This document shows positions 15,636 through 20,069 of a DNA stretch of 20,069 bases, piece after piece; position 1 is the first letter of the stretch; the number at the start of each line of letters is the position of its first letter. The position numbers and the translations under genes are program-made. Location: NCBI GenBank assembly GCA_023395735.1, contig JAEWYI010000003.1, positions 1-20,069 on the forward strand, in the 5' to 3' direction. The stretch comes from Cyanobacteria bacterium OH_SFB_17. GTDB lineage: Bacteria > Cyanobacteriota > Vampirovibrionia > Gastranaerophilales > Gastranaerophilaceae. The notes under the pieces were generated by a model that had not been told where the DNA came from, did not search any database, and saw nothing but the letters and a program-made list of their open reading frames with translations.

Positions 15636-15664
15636 ATGTTAACAAAATAGTAATAAAATGTCAA
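15636..15664 (-). promoter_or_regulatory. Putative promoter of the prepilin gene
   Basis: On the minus strand: perfect TTGACA (15664-15659), 17-base spacer, TAACAT (15641-15636). Predicted leader of about 70 bases before the ATG at 15558. The rest of the 239-base gap (15559-15797) shows no gene and no clear terminator for the upstream solute-binding protein. Confidence 0.6.
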
Positions 15665-15797
15665 GTATTTACAAAACATAATACTCTAAGCGCATTATTA
15701 GGCGGTTACTTCATCTACAAAAGGTTTTTATACAGATAAAAGTACAGTTCCACATCCAAACAAAATTCAAACATAAATGTAAATATTGTTAATATAA

Positions 15798-16580
15798 TTA
15801 CTTATTGATCCATTTTGAACTAATTTTATCCATAATACCTGAAGATTGCATGCCTTTTATAATACTATTAACCTCATTTCTCAAAGAATTTGAAACAACA
15901 CCTTTTTTAAACGCAATGGCATAAGGCTCGTTTGAGTATTTTTGATTTAATAATTTTAAAGACTTATCTTTTTGTGCAAAATTCAATAAAATAGCATAAT
16001 CAGCAAAAATAGCATCCGCCATTCCTTCTTTTAAACCCTTATAAGCACTCTCATAAGATTTAAACCCTACAATTTGAATATCCGGCGCAATATGTCGCAA
16101 ATTTTTCTCAGAAGTTGAGCCATAAACAACAATAACCTTTTTCCCTTGTAATTGAGAAATCGAACTAATTTTGCTTTCCTTATCAATTAAAAAAGTTTGC
16201 CCAGTTGTGTAATAAGGAACAGAAAAGTCGACTACCGCAAGCCGTTGTGGAGTTATTGTCATTGTTGCAATAACCATATCAACCTCAGAAGAATTCAATG
16301 CCATGATACGATTTGAAGCAGAAACGGGCTTAAATTCAACCTTATCTTCACTACCCAATATATTTTTAGCAATTTCTTTTGCCAAATCGATATCAAAACC
16401 TGCATTTTTACCTTTTTCATCTATGTATCCAAAAGGTTTAGAATCACTCTTGACCCCAACTACAAGCCTATCACGCAATTTAATCTGCTGAAGCAAATCC
16501 TGATCCTGCTCTTTTTTTCCGCATCCACAAAGTGCAAATATTGAAATAGCACAAATCGCCAGAAATATTTTTTTATTCAT
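15798..16580 (-). CDS. Amino-acid-type ABC transporter substrate-binding lipoprotein (SBP family 3)
   Basis: 260 residues from ATG 16580. Signal peptide with a lipobox LCGC (17-20), so C20 is probably lipidated. The mature part has the SBP_bac_3 pattern: LRDRLVVGVKSDSKPFGYID, GFDIDLAKEIAKNILG, then MALNSSEVDMVIATMTITPQR with VDFSVPYY, and LQGKKVIVVYGST. These bind polar or basic amino acids or related small ligands outside the membrane. No permease or ATPase gene is adjacent, so it may serve a transporter encoded elsewhere. The start: GAGGTGA (16589-16583) lies correctly for ATG 16580; a GTG at 16586 in the same frame sits inside that binding site. Ligand not predictable with certainty. Confidence 0.9.
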   Translation of the reverse strand: MNKKIFLAICAISIFALCGCGKKEQDQDLLQQIKLRDRLVVGVKSDSKPFGYIDEKGKNAGFDIDLAKEIAKNILGSEDKVEFKPVSASNRIMALNSSEVDMVIATMTITPQRLAVVDFSVPYYTTGQTFLIDKESKISSISQLQGKKVIVVYGSTSEKNLRHIAPDIQIVGFKSYESAYKGLKEGMADAIFADYAILLNFAQKDKSLKLLNQKYSNEPYAIAFKKGVVSNSLRNEVNSIIKGMQSSGIMDKISSKWINK

Positions 16581-16694
16581 CTTCACCTCTTAAAAACATT
16601 TAATTTACTTAAAACTAAATTACCCCAAAATTAAAATCGATTCAATCCTCAACAAAATATTGGAAGAAAAATGTGTTAACAAAAAGATATATAA

Positions 16695-16723
16695 TTGCAT
16701 TTAGAATAATTCTATGCTATACT
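16695..16723 (+). promoter_or_regulatory. Putative promoter of the Flp pilin gene (extended -10)
   Basis: TTGCAT (16695-16700), 17-base spacer, TATACT (16718-16723) preceded by TGC, an extended -10. Predicted start near 16730, leader of about 27 bases with GAGGAG (16746-16751) before the ATG at 16757. Confidence 0.55.
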
Positions 16724-16756
16724 TCAGCTGTTATTTGAAAACTAAGAGGAGTTAGT

Positions 16757-16969
16757 ATGAAAAAGGCACAATCATTAATTGAATACGGTTTAATTCTTGC
16801 ACTTGTTGCAGTCGTTGCCGTAACCATTTTAGGCAAATTCAGCAGTTCTATAAACAAAGTAGGCAACCAAGCTAACACAGCAGTTTCAGGCGCAGGCACA
16901 AACGCTCTTGAATCATACTGCAAAAGCATCGACAAAACTTACGATGAAGCAGCTGGCGCTTGCAAATAA
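16757..16969 (+). CDS. Flp-type (type IVb) pilin
   Basis: 70 residues. Very short leader MKKA followed by QSLIEYGLILALVAVVAVTI: after cleavage before Q, Glu is at +5 and Tyr at +6, the EY pair that defines Flp pilins, and the hydrophobic helix is the assembly domain. A small hydrophilic tail (GTNALESYCKSIDKTYDEAAGACK) has two cysteines about 15 residues apart that might form a disulfide. Flp pilins are assembled by Tad machinery into thin adhesive fibres; no tad gene is in the window. The usual Gly at -1 is Ala here. It has its own promoter and a strong terminator, as expected for a major structural subunit. Confidence 0.85.
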   Translation: MKKAQSLIEYGLILALVAVVAVTILGKFSSSINKVGNQANTAVSGAGTNALESYCKSIDKTYDEAAGACK

Positions 16970-16985
16970 AATTTAATTTTTATAC

Positions 16986-17028
16986 TATATAAACAAAAAG
17001 ACCGCATCGCGGTCTTTTTGTTTATATA
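16986..17028. terminator. Bidirectional terminator between the Flp pilin gene and the flavoprotein gene
   Basis: Perfect 20-bp inverted repeat: arms 16986-17005 and 17009-17028, 3-base loop, core AAAAAGACCGC / GCGGTCTTTTT. It ends in T-rich sequence on both strands. The right arm contains the last codons and the TAA stop (17022-17024) of the minus-strand flavoprotein gene. Confidence 0.92.
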
Positions 17029-18194
17029 GAACTGCCTGCAACAAACCCTGTAGACCAACAATTTTGCAAATTAAAACCTCCGCAAAACCCATCAACATCA
17101 ATCACTTCGCCACAAAAATACAACCCCTTATAAAGTTTTGACTCCATTGTTTTAGGATTAATTTCATCTAAGAAAACTCCGCCCGATGTCACTATTTCGC
17201 CATCTTTTGCTGGCTTGACAACATTAACTTCAAACTCTAGCAAGTTTTTCAAAATTGAATCACGAATCTTGGCATCTACCTCAAAACATTTAATATCAAA
17301 GCTGGTACAACATTTTTTGACAATGTAATTTGCCAAAGATTTAGGCACAAATTCAGAAAGCAAATTCTTAACATCCTTTTTCGAATTTTCATTCAACATT
17401 TTTTGGAAATCGATATCGCCTTGAATAAAATTGAATTTAATTTTTAAAGGATTTGACTTAGAAAATTCACATCTTGCAAAAACTGAAGAAATTTGATAAA
17501 CCAAAGGTCCTGAAATTCCTCTATGTGTAAACAACAAATCCCCACAAAATCTATCTGCTTTTTTCACACCCTCAAACTCAAAACAAGCAAACGCCTCAAC
17601 AGACTTCACAGAAACACCGCTCAATTCAAAGAAACTTTCTTCGCTCATCAACCCTGTCAAAGCTGGTCTTGGCTCAACCACAAAATGTCCCGTCTTCTCA
17701 ATCAAATCAAATCCGGCGTGCCCACCAATAGAAATCACAACACTGTCAAATTCATAACTGCCTGCACTTGTCTCAACTACAAAAATATCGTCCTTTTTGT
17801 GCACTCCAATTACTTTTGTTTTTACAAATTCACATTCCGACAGCGCTTTAAGTATATTTGTTCTTACTTCAAGTGCGCTATTCGAGGTCGGAAAAATTCT
17901 TCCATCATCTTGGACGTACGTTTTTACCCCTATTTTTTCAAAAAAATCTAAAGTGTCACAAGTTGAAAATCTTGAAAAAATAGAATACAAAAATTTTTCA
18001 CCTCTTGGGTAATTTTTCGCCAAATCTTTAAAATCATACTCTGCATGGGCTAAATTACAACGCCCACCCCCGGTATAAAGTAAAGTTTTCAAAGGAGATG
18101 AAAAGTCAAACAAAGTTACTTGCGCTTGATTTTGAGCATAATAAGCACAAAAACACCCCGCTGGACCTGCACCAATAATCGCACATCTTTTCAA
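17022..18194 (-). CDS. FAD-dependent oxidoreductase, HI0933/YhiN/BaiN family
   Basis: 390 residues from a TTG at 18194. The FAD-binding Rossmann motif is right at the N-terminus (KRCAIIGAGPAGCFCAYYA, GAGPAG at 8-13). TGGGRCNLAH follows, a signature of the HI0933 family, and the C-terminal FAD motif is GLYFCGEVIDVDGFCGGFNL with WSTGFVAG. Members are flavoproteins of largely unproven function; BaiN of Clostridium has been linked to reductive steps of bile-acid metabolism, but that role cannot be assumed here. Start: TTG 18194 gives the canonical N-terminus and has AAGGA 10 bases upstream, 4 bases after the folK stop. An in-frame ATG at 18224 overlaps folK and has no binding site. It forms an operon with folK. 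Confidence 0.88.
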   Translation of the reverse strand: MKRCAIIGAGPAGCFCAYYAQNQAQVTLFDFSSPLKTLLYTGGGRCNLAHAEYDFKDLAKNYPRGEKFLYSIFSRFSTCDTLDFFEKIGVKTYVQDDGRIFPTSNSALEVRTNILKALSECEFVKTKVIGVHKKDDIFVVETSAGSYEFDSVVISIGGHAGFDLIEKTGHFVVEPRPALTGLMSEESFFELSGVSVKSVEAFACFEFEGVKKADRFCGDLLFTHRGISGPLVYQISSVFARCEFSKSNPLKIKFNFIQGDIDFQKMLNENSKKDVKNLLSEFVPKSLANYIVKKCCTSFDIKCFEVDAKIRDSILKNLLEFEVNVVKPAKDGEIVTSGGVFLDEINPKTMESKLYKGLYFCGEVIDVDGFCGGFNLQNCWSTGFVAGSSI

Positions 18195-18198
18195 CGGA

Positions 18199-18708
18199 CT
18201 ACATTCCTTCCAATCTTGTACCATACAAATAAACCATTTCTGGATTATCCAGCTCATCATACAAATCTTCTACTGATTTTTCCAGCTGAGGATGAACAAA
18301 ATTAGGATTAAGCTCTAACATTGGAACCAAGGTAAAAGCTCTTTTGTGAAAAAATTTATGCGGAATGGTCAAATTTTCTTCTTCAATTAAATCCTTACCG
18401 TAAAACAAAATATCAATATCAATGGTTCTATCGCCATGATGACCTTCAATTTGTCGATTGCGACCAAGCTGGTTTTCTATTCTTTGGCACTCCTTCAACA
18501 AATCTGCTGGAGACAAAGAAGTTTTCGCCTCAATTATAGCGTTAATAAACCAAGTTGTGTCTTTTTCAAGCCAAGGCTGAGTTTCATACAAAGAAGAGGA
18601 TCTAATCAACTTAAAATCTTCCATTGCACCCAAAAGACTTGTCGCTTGTTGTACAAATCCGACTCTATCACCTTTATTGGAACCTAAACCTATATAAACT
18701 ATCGCCAT
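18199..18708 (-). CDS. folK: 6-hydroxymethyl-7,8-dihydropterin pyrophosphokinase (HPPK)
   Basis: 169 residues. Transfers pyrophosphate from ATP to 6-hydroxymethyl-dihydropterin, the step before dihydropteroate synthase in folate synthesis. Family motifs: YIGLGSNKGDR (5-15), YETQPW, FINAIIEAKT, LGRNR with GDRTIDIDILFYG (metal-binding aspartates), and PHKFFHKRAFTLVPMLEL. Single-domain form, not fused to FolB or FolP, and neither is adjacent. The ATG at 18708 has no Shine-Dalgarno sequence, but a complete promoter ends 7 bases before it, so a leaderless transcript is likely. The flavoprotein gene follows immediately. Confidence 0.97.
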   Translation of the reverse strand: MAIVYIGLGSNKGDRVGFVQQATSLLGAMEDFKLIRSSSLYETQPWLEKDTTWFINAIIEAKTSLSPADLLKECQRIENQLGRNRQIEGHHGDRTIDIDILFYGKDLIEEENLTIPHKFFHKRAFTLVPMLELNPNFVHPQLEKSVEDLYDELDNPEMVYLYGTRLEGM

Positions 18709-18715
18709 GACATGT

Positions 18716-18745
18716 ATTTTACATTCATTGTAGGACTCTTGTCAA
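18716..18745 (-). promoter_or_regulatory. folK promoter, leaderless type
   Basis: On the minus strand: perfect TTGACA (18745-18740), 18-base spacer, TAAAAT (18721-18716), then exactly 7 bases to the folK ATG. This is the clearest of the near-start promoters in the window. Confidence 0.65.
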
Positions 18746-18759
18746 TAAAAAATAAATAG

Positions 18760-18788
18760 TTGCTTTAAAAACGGTTTTAAACTAAGAT
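18760..18788 (+). promoter_or_regulatory. Weak candidate promoter of the exported-protein gene
   Basis: TTGCTT (18760-18765), 17-base spacer, TAAGAT (18783-18788). It would give a leader of about 34 bases containing GGAGG (18818-18822). An imperfectly placed inverted repeat TTTAAAA-ACGG-TTTTAAA (18764-18781) lies between the two hexamers and could be an operator. Confidence 0.35.
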
Positions 18789-18828
18789 TATTTTGAGTAA
18801 AATACTTATTGGAAATCGGAGGTATGAG

Positions 18829-19512
18829 ATGAAAATGAAATTTTTTATATTGACACTTGCTGTCATGATATTCGCAACTGCGGCAAATGCGGCTCCACTT
18901 AAAGCTGATGCAAGAACAAGAAGAATTCCTGCTGGAACAAAGCTTAAAATTCAACTTATGGACACCGTCAGCACAGTTGCAGGACAAGAAGGTGATGCTT
19001 TTAACGCAATGCTTGTAGATGACCAAGTTTCAGGCACGAATGTAATTTTGCCTGCAGGCTCTGTCGTTAGAGGTTATTTAAGCAAGGTTAAACCTGTAAG
19101 AAGACTATCAAGAGGAGCTGTTGTTTATTTGGATTTTGATCATGTTGTAACTCCAAACGGAAGACAATTGCCACTTTCTATGTCAATTTTCAACAGAAAC
19201 GACTTGACAAATGACGGCGGGATCTACGGGTCAAAAGGATATGGAGAAGCACTTAAGAAAAATTGGGCAAAAACCGTAGAAATAACAAAGAATGCAACTG
19301 AATTTGGAATAGACATAGGCGAAAATGCTTTCACTGGAGCTGTTTATATAACTACTCCAATCTGTGCCACAGGAGGTGCAATGGGTGGGGGCGCTTATTT
19401 TGCAGGTGACAGCATTATTGATTTGTTCAGAAAAGGTGACGATGTAATTCTAAACCAGGGAACTGTTCTTGAAGTCATGCTAAGTTATCCAATAGACGTT
19501 CCTGTTAACTAA
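18829..19512 (+). CDS. Exported protein of unknown function, beta-rich
   Basis: 227 residues from ATG 18829, chosen because GGAGG (18818-18822) is 6 bases upstream; the frame continues to a TTG at 18793 without a binding site. Signal peptide MKMKFFILTLAVMIFATAANA, cleavage expected after ANA. The mature part has two similar segments, IPAGTKLKIQLMDTVST and LPAGSVVRGYLSKVKPVRR, then VVYLDFDHVVTPNGRQLPL, and a Gly-rich stretch (TGGAMGGGAYFAG) with a C-terminal GTVLEVMLSYPI. The spacing of I/LPAG-T/S turns with valine-rich strands recalls the C-terminal beta-barrel of TrbI/VirB10-like proteins, but this is a weak resemblance only. Likely periplasmic or outer-membrane. It is a single gene, next to flagellin but separated by a terminator. 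Confidence 0.75.
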   Translation: MKMKFFILTLAVMIFATAANAAPLKADARTRRIPAGTKLKIQLMDTVSTVAGQEGDAFNAMLVDDQVSGTNVILPAGSVVRGYLSKVKPVRRLSRGAVVYLDFDHVVTPNGRQLPLSMSIFNRNDLTNDGGIYGSKGYGEALKKNWAKTVEITKNATEFGIDIGENAFTGAVYITTPICATGGAMGGGAYFAGDSIIDLFRKGDDVILNQGTVLEVMLSYPIDVPVN

Positions 19513-19759
19513 ATTTTTGTGCGAAAAAATTTTATACCCGTTTTAACATATTTTGAAACGTTTAAATTAACATTTTAACAAAAATTATAATACAGTTAAA
19601 AAAATAAAGCCTGAAAAAACACTCTCTTGGGGTGTTTTTTTATACAAGTATATAAAATTTATATTAAGAATTGTACAATTTTTAGCATGCAGACTTTAAT
19701 TTTAATTTGAAAAGTTTTATACTAAAGTATCAGAAATTTCAAACTTAAATGTAATTAAG
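19513..19759. other. Gene-free spacer between the exported-protein gene and the flagellin leader
   Basis: Very AT-rich. It holds the terminator at 19614-19641, an imperfect hairpin at about 19540-19561 (CGTTTTAA / TTGAAACG), and a 12-base palindrome AATTGTACAATT at 19669-19680. A TATACT hexamer at 19718-19723 is a possible flagellin -10 without a good -35. I see no gene, tRNA or mobile element here. Confidence 0.5.
19614..19641 (+). terminator. Terminator downstream of the exported-protein gene
   Basis: AAAAAACAC pairs with GTGTTTTTT, with extra G-U/G-C pairs inside (TCTCTTGGGG), followed by a T-run. It lies about 100 bases after the stop at 19512, which leaves a long 3' untranslated region. 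Confidence 0.7.
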
Positions 19760-19899
19760 AATTGAAGCTGAAAGTCGTAATATGTGTAGGTGGAATCTTT
19801 ATAGCCGAATAGCATCGTCTTGTTAAGGAGCTGAATGAATTTCCGCTGAAGTAGAGTAGATACAAGGAAGTAAATGGTCACTTTGAAAGGAGATCAACT
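19760..19899 (+). promoter_or_regulatory. Structured 5' leader of the flagellin gene
   Basis: About 140 bases with clearly higher G+C than the flanking spacer and no long reading frame. Possible pairings: UUCC-type AUUUCC (19839-19844) with GGAAGU (19866-19871); CUUGU (19819-19823) with ACAAG (19862-19866); and a hairpin from GGUC (19876-19879) to GAUC (19892-19895) covering the Shine-Dalgarno sequence AAAGGAGA (19886-19893). The first two and the CsrA hairpin share bases, so they exclude one another. Three ANGGA motifs occur (19825-19829, 19864-19868, 19887-19891). GCTGAA occurs three times (19767, 19830, 19845). It matches no riboswitch class I can recall. Confidence 0.55.
19860..19871 (+). 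promoter_or_regulatory. Predicted CsrA-binding site in the flagellin leader
   Basis: AUACAAGGAAGU matches the SELEX consensus RUACARGGAUGU at 11 of 12 positions. UAC (19861-19863) pairs with GUA (19870-19872), putting GGA in a six-base loop AAGGAA, the presentation CsrA prefers. The second ANGGA lies on the Shine-Dalgarno sequence 23 bases downstream. Confidence 0.6.
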
Positions 19900-20069
19900 A
19901 TGTCAATTACGGTAAACACAAACATGCAAGCATTGCGTATCCAAGGTAACTTGAGCAGTGCAACAGACAAAATGAACACAGCTATGGAAAGAATGTCTTC
20001 TGGCTCTAAGATTAACTCAGCTAAAGATGATGCAGCTGGCTTAGCAGTTTCAACAAAATTAGAGACAAC
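19900..20069 (+). CDS. fliC: Flagellin, N-terminal part (3' end outside window)
   Basis: 56 complete codons run off the right edge. The N-terminus MSITVNTNMQALRIQGNLSS, then MNTAMERMSSGSKINSAKDDAAGLAVSTKL, is the conserved D0/D1 helix of bacterial flagellin (pattern N-T-N-x-x-A-L, R-L/M-S-S-G-x-x-I-N-S-A-x-D-D-A-A-G-L). It polymerises into the flagellar filament after export by the flagellar type III system. A strong Shine-Dalgarno sequence AAAGGAGA (19886-19893) precedes the ATG. The sigma factor cannot be decided: I found no convincing sigma-28 promoter. The leader suggests post-transcriptional control by CsrA. Confidence 0.95.
   Translation, partial: MSITVNTNMQALRIQGNLSSATDKMNTAMERMSSGSKINSAKDDAAGLAVSTKLET

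Noticed and set aside
18824..18832. Two-codon frame ATG-AGA-TGA overlapping the start of the exported-protein gene
   Set aside because: The ATG is 1 base from GGAGG, too close to be used; the ATG at 18829 has ideal spacing.
19586..19641. A tiny RNA from TATAAT (19586-19591) to the terminator at 19614-19641
   Set aside because: No -35 at an allowed distance and the predicted RNA would be only about 45 bases; more likely the long 3' end of the upstream mRNA.
19804..19811. GCCGAATA resembling a sigma-28 -10 element (GCCGATAA) in the flagellin leader
   Set aside because: No TAAA-type -35 at the right distance; the matching position reads TGTA. A second partial match at 19767-19774 (GCTGAAAG) also has wrong spacing.
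1..20069. CRISPR arrays, tRNA or rRNA genes, insertion sequences, att sites, toxin-antitoxin or phage-defence genes
   Set aside because: Reading both strands I found no spaced repeat array, transposase motif, cloverleaf-like sequence or defence-protein motif.

Overview
The window is AT-rich chromosomal DNA that most resembles a non-photosynthetic relative of Cyanobacteria (Melainabacteria/Vampirovibrionia, perhaps Gastranaerophilales). Three things point there: an ATP synthase operon in the cyanobacterial order a-c-b'-b-delta-alpha-gamma, with two different b-type stator genes and without beta/epsilon at the end; a prepilin whose N-terminus begins FTLAEVLITLGIIGVVAAMT, a type I recall as abundant in that group; and a flagellin gene. 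No photosynthesis gene is visible, and gamma lacks the insertion of photosynthetic lineages. This placement is inference; no 16S rRNA is present. Layout: 1-2783 (minus strand) has a metallophosphoesterase running off the left edge, a secreted TPR protein and the biotin ligase birA. 2809-7845 (plus) is the atp operon. It converges with a response regulator (7846-8511, minus) and both stop codons lie inside one hairpin. 8687-10320 (plus) has an orphan acyl-CoA dehydratase activase-related protein and a Lys-rich protein of unknown function. 10332-12928 (minus) is an apparent operon rpiB-rsfS-alpha-1,2-fucosyltransferase-family 2 glycosyltransferase. lepA (13026-14825, plus) diverges from it. 14959-16969 carries a prepilin, an amino-acid-type solute-binding lipoprotein and a Flp (type IVb) pilin. 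17022-18708 (minus) holds folK and a HI0933/BaiN-type flavoprotein. 18829-19512 (plus) is an exported protein of unknown function. The window ends in flagellin, preceded by a long leader. The most interesting points are regulatory. First, the flagellin leader has a near-perfect CsrA target (11 of 12 positions of the SELEX consensus) in a hairpin loop, plus an ANGGA site on the Shine-Dalgarno sequence, which predicts CsrA/FliW-type control. Second, several single-copy genes (lepA, rpiB, folK, birA and the TPR gene) have a -10 hexamer only 6-9 bases from the start codon and no Shine-Dalgarno sequence, whereas the atp, pilin and flagellin genes have clear ones. This suggests two initiation modes, leaderless and SD-led. 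Third, terminator hairpins are packed into the ends of converging genes. I found no CRISPR array, tRNA, rRNA, insertion sequence, defence system or other clearly new protein system.
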